Counted from the stretch's first letter, positions 26,019 to 35,491 are shown. The stretch: 64,000 nucleotides of DNA from Methylosinus sp. Sm6 (GCF_019802345.1 NZ_JAINDZ010000007.1:98357-162356), one strand, 5' to 3'. Translations and numbers: made by a program. Notes: generated by a model from the sequence alone, not told the origin.

Positions 26019-27296
26019 ATGTCCGAAGACCACCGCACGCTGCTCCGCGCCATGTTCGACGCCGCCATCGACGCGGCGCATCCGTCCGTCTGCCTGCCGG
26101 CCTTCCTCGAGACGATCGCGCCGCCCAAAGGGCGCACCATCGTCGTCGGCGCGGGCAAGGCGGCGGCGTCCATGGCCGCGGCGGTCGAAAAGCATTGGCC
26201 GCATCCGATCGAGGGCCTCGTCGTCACCCGTTATGAGCATGGCGCCCCCACCTCCGAGATCGAGGTGATCGAGGCGTCGCATCCGGTGCCGGACGCCGCT
26301 GGCCGCGCCGCCGCGGGCCGCATCCTCGCCAAGGTCCAGGGCCTCACCGAAAACGATCTCGTGCTTGCGCTGATTTCCGGCGGCGGCTCGGCGCTGATGG
26401 CGCTGCCGGCGGATGGCGTCAGCCTCGAGGAGAAGCAGGCCGTCAACAAGGCGCTGCTGAAGAGCGGCGCGACCATTTCCGAGATGAATTGCGTGCGCAA
26501 GCACCTCTCGGCGATCAAGGGCGGACGTCTCGCCCGCGCCGCGGCGCCGGCCAAGGTCGTCGCGCTGATGATCTCCGATGTGCCGAATGACGATCTCTCC
26601 GTCATCGCCTCCGGCCCCACAGTGCCCGACCCGACGACGCGCGAGGACGCGCTCGCCGTCATCGCCAAATATAAGATCGACGCGCCGGCGGCGGTGCTCG
26701 CGCATCTGGCGACGCCCGATTGCGAGACCCCCAAGCCCGGCGACGCGATCTTCGACCGTGTCGAGAACATTCTCATCGCCACGCCTCAGGGCTCGCTCGA
26801 CGCCGCCGCCGCAGTTGCGAGCCGGGCCGGCTTCACGCCGCTGATCCTCGGCGACCTCGAGGGCGAATCGCGCGACGTCGCGCTGGTCCATGCCGGCATC
26901 GCCCGGCAGATCGCCCGCCACTCTCAGCCCATTGCGCCGCCCGTCGCCATCATCTCCGGCGGCGAGACCACGGTCACCGTGCGCGGCAAGGGCAGAGGCG
27001 GACGCGACGCCGAGTTTCTGCTGGCGCTGACGCTGGCGCTCGAGGGCTTCGGCGGCGTTTCCGCCATCGCCTGCGACACCGACGGCATCGACGGCAGCGA
27101 GGACAACGCCGGGGCGATCATGACCGCCGATTCCTTCGCCCGCGCGGCGGCGCAAGGCGTCGACCTCAAGGCGCTGTTCGCCAATAACGACGCCTATACC
27201 GCCTTCGAGAAGCTCGGCGATCTCGTCGTCACCGGCCCGACGCGCACCAATGTGAACGACTTCCGCGTCATCCTCGTGCCGAAGCCCGCGCGCTGA
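26019..27296 (+). CDS. gck: Glycerate 2-kinase (MOFRL family)
   Basis: Glycerate kinase phosphorylates D-glycerate to 2-phosphoglycerate, feeding PEP carboxylase in the serine cycle. The 425-residue protein has the family blocks VVGAGKAAASMA, LISGGGSALMALP, MISDVPNDDLSVIASGP and GGRDAEF, ending in the MOFRL domain. The start MSEDHRTLLRAMFDAA at 26019 follows CAGGAATCGAG. The frame is open back into repeat copy E, but that part is repeat-encoded. It is separated from mcl by 884 bp of repeats and a DUF559 gene, so it may have its own promoter. Confidence 0.94.
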   Translation: MSEDHRTLLRAMFDAAIDAAHPSVCLPAFLETIAPPKGRTIVVGAGKAAASMAAAVEKHWPHPIEGLVVTRYEHGAPTSEIEVIEASHPVPDAAGRAAAGRILAKVQGLTENDLVLALISGGGSALMALPADGVSLEEKQAVNKALLKSGATISEMNCVRKHLSAIKGGRLARAAAPAKVVALMISDVPNDDLSVIASGPTVPDPTTREDALAVIAKYKIDAPAAVLAHLATPDCETPKPGDAIFDRVENILIATPQGSLDAAAAVASRAGFTPLILGDLEGESRDVALVHAGIARQIARHSQPIAPPVAIISGGETTVTVRGKGRGGRDAEFLLALTLALEGFGGVSAIACDTDGIDGSEDNAGAIMTADSFARAAAQGVDLKALFANNDAYTAFEKLGDLVVTGPTRTNVNDFRVILVPKPAR

Positions 27297-27324
27297 AGCC
27301 GATCGGCGCTTGCGGCCGGCCGGT

Positions 27325-27337
27325 GTAATACTATAAC
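27325..27337. promoter_or_regulatory. Predicted Zur operator upstream of the zinc-uptake operon
   Basis: The dyad GTAATA-C-TATAAC differs by one base from the perfect palindrome GTTATA-N-TATAAC, which matches the zinc-uptake regulator (Zur) boxes known in alphaproteobacteria. It ends 8 bases before the ATG of the first small gene of a zinc-type ABC operon, so a bound repressor would block transcription or early elongation. This is a motif match with context; binding is untested. Confidence 0.7.
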
Positions 27338-27345
27338 GTGTCGAA

Positions 27346-27516
27346 ATGACCCGTTCGCCATCGGCGCTTCTCGAAAAGTCCGCGCAGGCGCATCGGCGTT
27401 TGGAGCGATTCTCGCTCCTGCGCCTCTCTGCCGCGGAACGCCTGGCCGGCGCGGCGTTCATCGTCGCCCTGCTCTGGGCGGCGGTTTATTGGGCCCTGCA
27501 GCGGGGCGGCGCATGA
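27346..27516 (+). CDS. Small single-span membrane protein leading the zinc operon
   Basis: A 56-codon frame encodes MTRSPSALLEKSAQAHRR followed by one hydrophobic helix (GAAFIVALLWAAVYWAL) and a short tail. Its TGA overlaps the ATG of the ABC ATPase gene as ATGA, which implies translational coupling. It begins just after the Zur-like box. No family is recognised. It could be an accessory subunit of the transporter or a leader peptide whose translation opens the next start. High-GC codon use agrees with its neighbours. Confidence 0.6.
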   Translation: MTRSPSALLEKSAQAHRRLERFSLLRLSAAERLAGAAFIVALLWAAVYWALQRGGA

Positions 27517-28271
27517 ACGCGGGCGCGATCCGCCTCGAGAATGTGACGCTCGGCTATGAGCGCCGGCCGGCCGTGCATCATCTGACCGGCGTCATCGGGC
27601 CGGCCGACGCTCTCGCGGTCTGCGGTCCCAACGGCGCCGGCAAATCGACGCTGCTCAAGGGTCTCGCGGGTCTGCTGAAGCCCATCGGCGGCCGCATTCT
27701 GCGCGAGAAGCTGTCGCTGCGCGACATCGCCTTCCTGCCGCAGGCGGCCGAGATCGATCTCACCTTCCCGATCGACCTGTTCGATTTCGTCGCGACGGGC
27801 GCGACGCGGCGCATCGGCTTTTTCGGCGGCATGGACCGCCGCGAGGAGGAGCGCGTCGAGGCCGCCATCGCCGCCGTCGGCCTCGAGGGCTTCGAGGACC
27901 GCCAGCTCGGCGCGCTTTCGGGCGGGCAGACGCAACGGGCGCTGTTCGCGCGGCTCATCGTCGAGGATCGTCGCGTCATCCTGCTGGACGAGCCCTTCGG
28001 CGCCATCGATGCGTCGACCATCGACGATCTGGTGAAGATCCTCGCCCGCTGGCGCGAGGAGCGGCGCACCATCGTCGCCGTGCTGCACGAGCTCGAGCTG
28101 GCGCGCCGCGCCTTCCCGCAGACGCTGCTGCTCGCGCGAGAGCCGATCTTCTGGGGCTCGACGCGCGAAGCCCTCTCCGAGAGCCGTCTCGGCGAGGCGA
28201 GCCGCATGGTCGAGGCGTTCGACCGCGAGGCGCGGGAATGCCGGCGCGACGAGACCCCTCATGCTGCATGA
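27513..28271 (+). CDS. znuC: Zinc-type ABC transporter ATPase
   Basis: ATP-binding subunit of a ZnuABC-type metal importer, 252 residues, acting at the cytoplasmic face with the permease encoded next. Walker A is GPNGAGKST at 38-46, the signature is LSGGQTQR, and Walker B is VILLDEPFGAID followed by the switch VLHELEL. The start at 27513 (MNAGAIRLENV) overlaps the stop of the 56-aa gene and has GCGGGGCGGC before it. It overlaps the permease gene by 11 bp. Zinc specificity comes from the Zur-like box and binding protein; manganese ATPases look similar. Confidence 0.88.
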   Translation: MNAGAIRLENVTLGYERRPAVHHLTGVIGPADALAVCGPNGAGKSTLLKGLAGLLKPIGGRILREKLSLRDIAFLPQAAEIDLTFPIDLFDFVATGATRRIGFFGGMDRREEERVEAAIAAVGLEGFEDRQLGALSGGQTQRALFARLIVEDRRVILLDEPFGAIDASTIDDLVKILARWREERRTIVAVLHELELARRAFPQTLLLAREPIFWGSTREALSESRLGEASRMVEAFDREARECRRDETPHAA

Positions 28272-29130
28272 GCTGCTCATCGCGCCTTTCGCCGATTATG
28301 AATTCATGCGCCGCGCGCTGGTCGGCGCTCTCGCTCTGGCCGTCTCCGGCAGCCCGCTCGGCGTGTTCCTGATCCTGCGGCGCATGTCGCTCGCCGGCGA
28401 CGCGCTGTCTCACGCGATTCTGCCCGGCGCCGCGCTCGGCTATCTCGTCTGCGGCCTCTCTCTGCCGGCCATGACGCTCGGCGGCCTCGCCGCCGGCCTC
28501 GCGGTCGCCGTCGTCTCCAGCGCCGCCGCGCGCTTCACGGCCTTGCGCGAGGACGCCTCGCTCGCGGCCTTTTATCTGGTCTCGCTGGCGCTCGGCGTCG
28601 CCCTCGTCTCGCTCAAGGGCTCCAATATCGACCTGCTTCACGTGCTGTTCGGCTCGGCGCTGGCGCTCGACGACGAGACGCTGATCTTCCTCGCCGCCAT
28701 CGCCAGCTTCACCCTTTTCGCGCTCGCCGGCTTTTATCGGGCGCTGGCGCTCGACACGCTCGACCCTGTCTTCGCGCGGCGCGTCGGCCCGCTCGGCGAG
28801 GCCATTCCCTTCGCCTTTCTGGCGCTGGTCGTGCTCAATCTCGTCGCCGGCTTTCATGCGCTCGGCACGCTGATGGCGGTCGGCGTCATCATGCTGCCCG
28901 CCGCCTCCGCGCGGCTGTGGACGCAGGACCTCACCATCGCGCTGCCGCTCGCCGCCGCCGTCGGCGCGGCGTCTTCCTATTTCGGACTCGTCGCATCGTT
29001 TCGTACCGGCCTGCCGGCCGGGCCGGTCATTATCCTCACGGCCGGAGGGGCCTATTTCCTGTCGCTGATTTTCGGCCGGAGCGGAGGCGTCATGCGCCTG
29101 CGCCGGCCGCGCCGCCATTTGGAGGGCTGA
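28261..29130 (+). CDS. znuB: Zinc-type ABC transporter permease
   Basis: Inner-membrane subunit, 289 residues, of the ABC-3 (ZnuB/MntB) family. Eight or so hydrophobic helices are predicted. Family signatures include ALVGALALAVSGSPLGVFLILRR near the N terminus, SLAGDALSHAILPGAALGYL and the late block GTLMAVGVIMLPAASARL. The start overlaps the ATPase gene, and the binding-protein gene follows after 3 bp, so the operon is tight. Zinc assignment is by context. Confidence 0.9.
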   Translation: MLHELLIAPFADYEFMRRALVGALALAVSGSPLGVFLILRRMSLAGDALSHAILPGAALGYLVCGLSLPAMTLGGLAAGLAVAVVSSAAARFTALREDASLAAFYLVSLALGVALVSLKGSNIDLLHVLFGSALALDDETLIFLAAIASFTLFALAGFYRALALDTLDPVFARRVGPLGEAIPFAFLALVVLNLVAGFHALGTLMAVGVIMLPAASARLWTQDLTIALPLAAAVGAASSYFGLVASFRTGLPAGPVIILTAGGAYFLSLIFGRSGGVMRLRRPRRHLEG

Positions 29131-29133
29131 CCT

Positions 29134-30078
29134 ATGCCGACGACTCGTGAGACTTTCTCGCCCCGGCCCTCCCTTGCTTCGCGGGAGAGAGGGCCGAGCC
29201 GCCGCGACCTGCTCGCCGCCGGCGCGCTGGCGCTCGCCGCTCCGCGCGCATGGGCGCAAGCGCCGACGCCGCCGCATCTGCCGGTCGTCGCCAGCTTCTC
29301 CATCCTCGCCGATCTCGTCGCCGAAGTCGGCGGCCATCGGCTCGAGCTCGCGACCATCGTCGGCCCGAACGGCGACGCCCATGTCTACCAGCCGACGCCG
29401 AAGGACGGCCGAAGGCTCGCCGGCGCGAGGCTGGTCTTCGTCAACGGCCTCGGCTTCGAGGGCTGGATCGACCGGCTGATCGCTGCGTCCAAAAGCAAGG
29501 CCAAGATCGTCACCGCGAGCCGCGGCGTCACCCCCCGCAAGGACATAGAGGGTCTCGATCCGCACGCCTGGCAGAATGTCGCCGACGCCAAGATTTACGT
29601 GGCCAATATCCGCGACGCGCTGATCGAGGCCGATCCGGACGCCGCCGACGTCTTCCGGACCAACGCCGAGCATTATCTCGAGCTGCTCGGCGCGCTCGAC
29701 GCCGACATCAAGGCGGCGGTCGAGGCTATTCCGAAGAGCCGCCGCCGCGTCGTCTCGACCCATGACGCTTTCGGCTATTTCGCCCGGCGCTATGGCGTGG
29801 AGTTCATCGCGCCGGAAGGCGTCTCGACAGAGGCGGAGCCGAGCGCGCGCGACGTCGCCCGCATCATCGACGCGGCGCGCGCGCATAAGGTCGCGGCGGT
29901 CTTCCTCGAGAATGTCGTCGACCCGCGCTTCGCCAAGCGCATCGCCGAGGAGACCGGCGCGAAGATCGGCGGCACGCTCTATTCCGACGCGCTCTCGGAC
30001 GCCGCCGGCCCCGCCCCCACCTATGTGCAGATGATGCGGCACAATGTGAAGCAGCTGACCGCGGCGCTCGCGCCGTGA
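29134..30078 (+). CDS. znuA: Zinc-type ABC transporter substrate-binding protein
   Basis: Periplasmic cluster A-I metal-binding protein of 314 residues. A twin-arginine-like signal, SRRDLLAAGALALAAPRAWA, gives export. Predicted metal ligands are His83 (DAHVYQP), His144 (DPHAWQN), His210 (STHDAFGYF) and Asp285 (YSDALS). Three histidines plus aspartate is the zinc pattern; manganese proteins have Glu at the third position. The His-rich loop typical of ZnuA is absent; the His-rich stretch is in the next gene's GTPase. The first 20 residues overlap a CGGCCCTC/GAGGGCCG palindrome, apparently repeat-derived. Confidence 0.87.
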   Translation: MPTTRETFSPRPSLASRERGPSRRDLLAAGALALAAPRAWAQAPTPPHLPVVASFSILADLVAEVGGHRLELATIVGPNGDAHVYQPTPKDGRRLAGARLVFVNGLGFEGWIDRLIAASKSKAKIVTASRGVTPRKDIEGLDPHAWQNVADAKIYVANIRDALIEADPDAADVFRTNAEHYLELLGALDADIKAAVEAIPKSRRRVVSTHDAFGYFARRYGVEFIAPEGVSTEAEPSARDVARIIDAARAHKVAAVFLENVVDPRFAKRIAEETGAKIGGTLYSDALSDAAGPAPTYVQMMRHNVKQLTAALAP

Positions 30079-30273
30079 AAGAGCGGATTTTTTCGGACGA
30101 ATTTCGATTATACTGACGCAAGCGAGCGCCGCGCCTTCGGAGTTTCGAGACGAAGGGCTCGGCCCTGCGAGCCGACAAAAAGACGGCGATGTCATGACGC
30201 CGGGACGCGGACGCGCCGCTTCGGGCGCTTTTGAGCGAGCCTCACGCGGTCGCCCGGAATCAGGAGACAGAGT

Positions 30274-31398
30274 TTGACCGACAAAATTCCCGTCACCGTT
30301 CTCACCGGCTATCTCGGCGCCGGCAAGACGACGCTTCTCAACCGCATCCTCACCGAGCAGCACGGGCGGCGCTACGCCGTCATCGTCAATGAATTCGGCG
30401 AAATCGGCATCGACAACGACCTCGTCGTCGGCGCCGATGAAGAGATCTTCGAGATGAACAACGGCTGCATCTGCTGCACCGTGCGCGGCGATCTCATCCG
30501 CATCATCGAGGGGCTGATGAAGCGGCGCGGCAAATTCGACGCCATCATCGTCGAGACGACCGGCGTCGCCGATCCGGCGCCGGTGGCGCAGACCTTCTTC
30601 GTCGACGCCGATGTGAAGGAGGCGGCGCGGCTCGACGCCGTGGTGACGCTCGCCGATGCGAAATTTCTGGCGCAGCGCCTCGCCGACGCGCCCGAGGCGA
30701 AGAACCAGATCGCCTTCGCCGATGTGATCGTGCTGAACAAGACCGATCTCGTCACCGGGCAGGAGCTCGCCGAGGTCGAGGGACGCATTCGCGCGATCAA
30801 CCCTTACGCGACGCTGCATCGCACGGTGAAGGCCGCCGTTCCGCTCGATGCGGTGCTGGGACGCAACGCCTTCGATCTCGACCGCATCCTCGAGATCGAG
30901 CCGCGCTTCCTCGAGGCGGAGGATCACGACCACCACGATCATGGCCATCATGATCAGCATCACGCGCATGATCACGAATGCGGTCCGGACTGCGGCCACG
31001 ATCACCATGACCATGACCATGACCATGACCATGACCATGATGCACATGACCATCATGGCGAGAGCCATGGGCTGAAGCATTATCACGACGAGGAGATGCA
31101 TTCGGTGTCGATCCGTCACGAGGGCGAGGTCGACCCCAATCTCTTCGTGCCCTGGCTCAACGAATTCGTGCAGACGGAAGGCGCCGATATCCTGCGCTGC
31201 AAGGGCATCGTCGCCTTCGAGAACGAGCCGCGCCGCTTCGTCTTCCAGGGCGTGCATATGATCCTCGACGGCGATCTGCAGCGCGAATGGCGCGCGGACG
31301 AGACGCGCGTTTCGCGCCTCGTCTTCATCGGCCGCAAGCTGGACGAGATGGCGATCCGCGAGGCCTTCGAGACCAATGTGCTGCGAGCCCGCGCATGA
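30274..31398 (+). CDS. COG0523/CobW-family GTPase with His-rich metal-binding region
   Basis: A 374-residue G3E-family GTPase probably acting as a zinc chaperone or insertase. A TTG start at 30274 follows AGGAG by 7 bases. The P-loop is GYLGAGKTT at 12-20, the metal motif CICC is at 65-68, ETTG follows Walker B and NKTD confers guanine specificity. Residues about 216-275 are rich in His and Asp, including six HD pairs encoded by CCATGA repeats. It lies 195 bp after the zinc ABC genes, so zinc is the likely metal; cobalt chelation (CobW proper) is less likely without cobalamin genes nearby. Confidence 0.9.
   Translation: MTDKIPVTVLTGYLGAGKTTLLNRILTEQHGRRYAVIVNEFGEIGIDNDLVVGADEEIFEMNNGCICCTVRGDLIRIIEGLMKRRGKFDAIIVETTGVADPAPVAQTFFVDADVKEAARLDAVVTLADAKFLAQRLADAPEAKNQIAFADVIVLNKTDLVTGQELAEVEGRIRAINPYATLHRTVKAAVPLDAVLGRNAFDLDRILEIEPRFLEAEDHDHHDHGHHDQHHAHDHECGPDCGHDHHDHDHDHDHDHDAHDHHGESHGLKHYHDEEMHSVSIRHEGEVDPNLFVPWLNEFVQTEGADILRCKGIVAFENEPRRFVFQGVHMILDGDLQREWRADETRVSRLVFIGRKLDEMAIREAFETNVLRARA
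31005..31040 (+). repeat. CCATGA hexanucleotide tandem repeat in the GTPase gene
   Basis: Six perfect copies of CCATGA encode alternating His-Asp. Because the unit is two codons, slippage would add or remove HD pairs without breaking the frame, so the metal-binding length may vary between strains. Confidence 0.9.
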
Positions 31399-32588
31399 GC
31401 GCGACGGCGGACGCGAGCGCCGCCGCGCCGGCCGCGACGCTCGCGGCCGGCGCGCGTTTGCCGTCGATCGACCGGCTGCGCGGCCTCGTGATCGTGATCA
31501 TGGCGCTCGATCATGTGCGCGACTTCTTCGACGGCGACGCGCTGCGCTTCGATCCGACCGATCTCGACCGCACCTATCCGGCGCTGTTCCTGACGCGCTT
31601 CATCACCCATTTTTGCGCGCCGACTTTCACCTTTCTGGCCGGCGTTTCCGCTTTTCTGCACGGCCTCGCGCTCGCCGATCCGCGCGCCTTGTCGCGCCTG
31701 TTATGGACGCGCGGCCTCTGGCTGATCCTGATCGACGCTGTTCTCATCAGCCCGGTGTGGACGGTCGGCTCCGGCGCGATCGAGCTCGGCACGCTGTGGG
31801 CGATCGGCTGCGGCATGATCGCGCTCGCCGCCTTCGTCTTTTTGCCGACCGGCGTCACGCTGGCGACGGGCGTCGTCATCCTCGCCTCGCATAATCTGCT
31901 CGACGGCGTGCATGCGCGAGAGCTCGGCGATCTCGCGCCGCTGTGGACCGTTCTGCACGAGAAAGGCCCGCTGCCCTTCGGCCTGCGCGGCGAAGTCTAT
32001 TATCCGATCCTGCCCTGGATCGGCGTCATCTTCGTCGGCTATGGCCTCGGCCCCGTGTTCCTGTGGCCGCCGGAGCGGCGCGCCCGCGCGCTGACCGCTC
32101 TCGGCCTCGCCGCGCTCGCGCTGTTTGCGCTGCTGCGCGCGTCGAATGTCTATGGCGACGCGAAGCTCTGGACGCATTATCCCGACGCCGCGCGCACGGC
32201 GCTGTCATTCGTGAATGTCACCAAATACCCGCCCTCACTGCTCTATGCTCTGGTCACGCTCGGCATCGGCCTGCTGCTGCTGCCGGCGCTGGAGCGGCTC
32301 GGAGGCGCAGCGGCGCGCGTGCTCGCAACCTTCGGCCGCGTGCCCTTTTTCGCTTATGTTCTCCATCTCTATGCGATCCTGATCGCCGCCTTCGTCGTCG
32401 AGACGATAAAGGGCGTCGATCTGAAGGGGCTCGATTTCCGCTCCGGGGCCGTTCCGGAAAATTACGGCGTCGGCCTCGCCGGCGTCTATCTCGCCTGGAT
32501 CGCGATCATGGCCGCAATCTATCCGGCCTGTGTCTGGTTCGCCGGCGTGAAGCGGCGCCGGCGCGACTGGTGGCTCGGCTATTTGTGA
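31395..32588 (+). CDS. DUF1624/heparan-alpha-glucosaminide N-acetyltransferase-like membrane protein
   Basis: A 397-residue polytopic membrane protein of the acyltransferase-3-like DUF1624 group. The N-terminal signature is [23 protein letters not shown], containing the conserved Asp-His, and about ten hydrophobic helices follow. Eukaryotic relatives acetylate sugars across membranes; bacterial members have no settled substrate. The ATG overlaps the TGA of the GTPase gene (ATGA), so the two are coupled in translation although no functional link is obvious. It ends 6 bp before the FAH-family gene. Confidence 0.85.
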   Translation: MSATADASAAAPAATLAAGARLPSIDRLRGLVIVIMALDHVRDFFDGDALRFDPTDLDRTYPALFLTRFITHFCAPTFTFLAGVSAFLHGLALADPRALSRLLWTRGLWLILIDAVLISPVWTVGSGAIELGTLWAIGCGMIALAAFVFLPTGVTLATGVVILASHNLLDGVHARELGDLAPLWTVLHEKGPLPFGLRGEVYYPILPWIGVIFVGYGLGPVFLWPPERRARALTALGLAALALFALLRASNVYGDAKLWTHYPDAARTALSFVNVTKYPPSLLYALVTLGIGLLLLPALERLGGAAARVLATFGRVPFFAYVLHLYAILIAAFVVETIKGVDLKGLDFRSGAVPENYGVGLAGVYLAWIAIMAAIYPACVWFAGVKRRRRDWWLGYL

Positions 32589-32594
32589 GGCGCG

Positions 32595-33284
32595 ATGAGC
32601 GAATTCGTCTTTCCGCCGCCGACGCCGCCCTGCGTCGCCATCGCTGGCGCGGCGCGGCGCTTTCCGGTGCGGCGCATCTTCTGCGTCGGCCAGAATTACG
32701 CGGCCCATGCGCGCGAGATGGGCAAAGACCCGCGCGAGGAGCCTTGCTTCTTCACAAAACCCGCCGACGCCGTCGTCGCCAGCGGCGCGACCCTTCCCTA
32801 TCCGCCGCGCACGCATGATCTGCATCACGAGATCGAGCTGGTCGCGGCGCTCGCGCGCGGCGGCGCCGACATAGCGAAGGAGGCGGCGCTCGAGCATGTG
32901 TTCGGCTATGCGGCGGGGATCGATCTCACGCGCCGCGATCTGCAATCGCAGGCGCGCAAGGCCGGGCGTCCCTGGGACCTCGCGAAGGGCTTCGACCAGT
33001 CGGCGCCGCTCGGCGCCATCGCGCCCGCCGCGCGCATCGGCCATCCGCGCGCCGGGCGCATCCGCCTCGCGGTGAATGGCGCGACGCGGCAGGACGCCGA
33101 TCTCTCCGAGATGATCTGGAGCACCGCCGAGATCATCGCCATTCTCTCGCAATTCGTGCGGCTGGAGCCGGGCGATCTGATCTTCACCGGCACGCCGGCG
33201 GGCGTCGGCCCGATCGTTCCGGGCGACCATGTCGCCGGAGAGATCGAAGGCGTGGGCGCGGTGGAGATCGCAGTCGAGCGGTAA
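32595..33284 (+). CDS. Fumarylacetoacetate hydrolase-family protein
   Basis: A 229-residue FAH-fold enzyme, a metal-dependent family of C-C hydrolases and decarboxylases. The family core is visible in [39 protein letters not shown] (metal-binding Glu/His region) and [12 protein letters not shown]. Small single-domain members act on acylpyruvates, oxaloacetate (decarboxylase) or 2-hydroxyhepta-2,4-diene-dioates. The sequence does not decide among these. It is the last rightward gene before the perfect palindrome at 33339-33380 and converges with ispG. Confidence 0.87.
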   Translation: MSEFVFPPPTPPCVAIAGAARRFPVRRIFCVGQNYAAHAREMGKDPREEPCFFTKPADAVVASGATLPYPPRTHDLHHEIELVAALARGGADIAKEAALEHVFGYAAGIDLTRRDLQSQARKAGRPWDLAKGFDQSAPLGAIAPAARIGHPRAGRIRLAVNGATRQDADLSEMIWSTAEIIAILSQFVRLEPGDLIFTGTPAGVGPIVPGDHVAGEIEGVGAVEIAVER

Positions 33285-33338
33285 CGGAGCTCGAGAGCGG
33301 CGACACGGCAAAATAACTGCTTCGTGAGCCGACTCTCG

Positions 33339-33380
33339 ACGCGCGATCCTTCTCCCACTCGTGGGAGAAGGATCGCGCGT
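33339..33380. terminator. Perfect 19-bp palindrome between convergent FAH and ispG genes
   Basis: The arms (33339-33357 and 33362-33380) are perfect complements around a 4-base CTCG loop, with the core CTTCTCCCA/TGGGAGAAG. The core matches the arm of the two-hairpin repeats at 25 kb. Lying between two convergent stops, it can serve as a bidirectional terminator. Its last base overlaps the ispG stop codon. Confidence 0.8.
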
Positions 33381-34675
33381 CACTCGGCGGCTTCGCCCTC
33401 CGTGGCGCCGCCGAAGCGGCGAGCCACATAATCGTCGACGATGCGGGTGAACTCTTCCGCAATCCCCTCGCCGCGCAGGGTCATCGCCTTCTTGCCGTCG
33501 ATGAACACGGGCGCCGTGGGCGCCTCGCCGGTCCCTGGCAGCGAGATGCCGATGTCTGCGTGCTTCGATTCGCCCGGCCCGTTGACGATGCAGCCCATCA
33601 CCGCGACATTCAGCGTCTCGACGCCGGCATATTGCCGCCGCCAAGCGGGCATGCGCTCGCGGATGTGCGATTGAATATCGCGCGCCAGCTCCTGGAACAC
33701 GGTCGAGGTGGTGCGCCCGCAGCCGGGACAGGCCGCGACCAGCGGCACGAAGGTGCGGAAGCCCATCGTCTGCAAGATTTCTTGCGCGACGCGGACCTCA
33801 TTGGCGCGGTCGCCGCCGGGCTCGGGCGTCAGCGAGACGCGGATGGTGTCGCCTATGCCGTCCTGCAGCAGCACGCCGAGCGCCGCCGCCGAGGCGACGA
33901 CGCCCTTCGACCCCATGCCGGCCTCGGTGAGGCCGAGATGCAGCGCATAGTCGCTGCGCTGCGCCAGCATGCGATAGACGGCGATGAGATCCTGCACCGC
34001 CGACACCTTGGCGGAAATGACGATTCTTTCGCGCGAGAGGCCGATCTCTTCCGCGCGCTCGGCCGAGAGCAGCGCCGAGCGCGCCAGCGCCTCGCGCGTC
34101 ACCGCGCGCATATCGAGCGGCGCCGCGGCCTTGGCGTTGATGTCCATCAAATGGGTCAGCAGCTCCTGGTCGAGCGAGCCCCAATTGGCGCCGATGCGCA
34201 CGGCCTTGCCGTGCTTTATCGCCAGCTCGACGATGGCGCCGAACTGCCGGTCCTTCTTCTCCTTGAAACCGACATTGCCCGGATTGATGCGATATTTGGC
34301 CAGCGCCTCGCCGCAGGCCGGATGATCGGCGAGCAGCTTGTGGCCGATGTAGTGAAAATCGCCGACCAGCGGGACCTCGATCCCCTTCTGCGCCAGCCGG
34401 TCGCGGATGTGCGGCACGGCGGCGGCGGCCTCGTCGCGATCGACGGTGATGCGCACCAGCTCCGAGCCGGCGCGGACCAGCGCCTCGACCTGGGCCACGG
34501 TCGATTCGACGTCGGCCGTGTCGGTGTTGGTCATGGATTGCACGACGATCGGCGCGCCGCCGCCGACGGCGACGGCGCCGGCCCCGCTGCCGATCACGAC
34601 GGCGCGCGTCCTTTGGCGCGGCGCCGGCTCGGCGGCCACCGGCTCAGGCAGGGCGGAATCGGTCGCGTCGGTCAT
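33380..34675 (-). CDS. ispG: 4-Hydroxy-3-methylbut-2-enyl diphosphate synthase
   Basis: IspG (GcpE) reduces MEcPP to HMBPP, the penultimate step of the MEP isoprenoid pathway, using a [4Fe-4S] cluster. The 431-residue protein has cluster cysteines Cys316 and Cys319 (CPGCGR) and Cys362 ([10 protein letters not shown]), and the N-terminal TIM-barrel block [14 protein letters not shown]. The start at 34675 ([12 protein letters not shown]) follows GGGGAG; the frame is open further upstream without support. A proline/alanine-rich tail of about 25 residues precedes the barrel. The downstream isoprenoid gene ispA is at 44.2 kb. Confidence 0.95.
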   Translation of the reverse strand: MTDATDSALPEPVAAEPAPRQRTRAVVIGSGAGAVAVGGGAPIVVQSMTNTDTADVESTVAQVEALVRAGSELVRITVDRDEAAAAVPHIRDRLAQKGIEVPLVGDFHYIGHKLLADHPACGEALAKYRINPGNVGFKEKKDRQFGAIVELAIKHGKAVRIGANWGSLDQELLTHLMDINAKAAAPLDMRAVTREALARSALLSAERAEEIGLSRERIVISAKVSAVQDLIAVYRMLAQRSDYALHLGLTEAGMGSKGVVASAAALGVLLQDGIGDTIRVSLTPEPGGDRANEVRVAQEILQTMGFRTFVPLVAACPGCGRTTSTVFQELARDIQSHIRERMPAWRRQYAGVETLNVAVMGCIVNGPGESKHADIGISLPGTGEAPTAPVFIDGKKAMTLRGEGIAEEFTRIVDDYVARRFGGATEGEAAE

Positions 34676-34877
34676 AGTCTGGCTCCCCATTGGGCTCGAG
34701 CCCTTGGTGGGGCGGAACGAGGCGTCCGTCAAGCCTTTGAGCGGACGCGCGCCCGCAAAGTCGACGATGGGGCGCATGTTCGTGGCGGCGGCAAGAGACG
34801 CGCTGGGCAGATGCCGGGACTGCAATCCACCAGAGCCGCGCATACAGAATAAGGTCGATACATTTGCACAAATCTTC

Positions 34878-34967
34878 TGGCGGAGGGGGCGGGATTCGAA
34901 CCCGCGATACGGTTTCCCGTATACACACTTTCCAGGCGTGCGCCTTCAACCACTCGGCCACCCCTCC
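34878..34967 (-). tRNA. tRNA-Ser (anticodon GGA)
   Basis: Read on the minus strand, a 7-bp acceptor stem GGAGGGG/CCCCTCC encloses the D-arm sequence TGGCCGAGTGG, an anticodon stem CACGC/GTGTG with loop CTGGAAA (anticodon GGA, decoding UCC/UCU), a long variable arm (class II), the T-arm GGGTTCGAATCCC, and an encoded CCA end. Total length with CCA is 90 bases. All features match serine tRNA. Confidence 0.97.
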
Positions 34968-35158
34968 GTGTTCCCGCCGGGCAAATCGCCGGGCGGGATG
35001 GCGGCGCACTATATTCAGGCGCGGGCCGAGCGCAAATCTTATCTACGCGTCGAGGCGCGCTTTTCCGCTTTTCTCGCTTTGCGGCCGTCCCGGCGTGGAC
35101 AGCGGCGCGCGCGCGATCTATTCCTCGAGGTTGCGCAGCGGCGCGTCGAGACGACCCC

Positions 35159-35467
35159 ATGCTCAGATTGCTCATTCGATTCGCGGGCCTCCTCTTGCTC
35201 GCCGGCGGCTTTGCGGCCCTCATCGTGGACGGCACGCGCTCGCTCGCCGGCGGCGATTTGCGCGCGGTTCCGCTCGGCGCCGCCGCGGCCGATCTCTTCC
35301 CGCTTCAAATGAAGGCCTGGCAGGCGGCCGCCGAGCGCCAGTTCTGGGGGCCGCTCGCGAGCCTGCTGCTGCGCGCCCCACTGAGCTTCACGCTCACCCT
35401 CCTCGGCGCCCTGCTCATCGTCTCCAGCCGCAAGCGCCGCCGAGCCATCGATTTTCCAGCGCGATGA
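35159..35467 (+). CDS. Small two-helix membrane protein, conserved in Rhizobiales
   Basis: A 102-residue protein with an N-terminal hydrophobic helix ([20 protein letters not shown]), the motif [10 protein letters not shown], a polar middle, and a second helix near the C terminus ([14 protein letters not shown]) before a basic tail. The arrangement, including VDGTRS, recalls a small conserved rhizobial membrane protein of unknown function. No enzyme motif is present. It lies 82 bp upstream of msrA on the same strand, with a GC hairpin (35471-35491) between them. Function unknown. Confidence 0.65.
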   Translation: MLRLLIRFAGLLLLAGGFAALIVDGTRSLAGGDLRAVPLGAAAADLFPLQMKAWQAAAERQFWGPLASLLLRAPLSFTLTLLGALLIVSSRKRRRAIDFPAR

Positions 35468-35470
35468 CGC

Positions 35471-35491
35471 CCGCGGGCCTTCCGCCCGCGG
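35471..35491 (+). terminator. GC hairpin between the small membrane gene and msrA
   Basis: An 8-bp stem CCGCGGGC/GCCCGCGG with loop CTTCC begins 3 bases after the stop. It lacks a U tract, so it could be a weak terminator or mRNA end stabiliser. Confidence 0.5.

Noticed and set aside
30079..30273. Second Zur box before the COG0523 GTPase
   Set aside because: GATTATACTGAC is AT-rich but lacks the dyad symmetry of the box at 27325.
27976..31257. 1093-codon minus-strand open frame opposite the zinc operon
   Set aside because: Antisense shadow; crosses repeats and identified genes.
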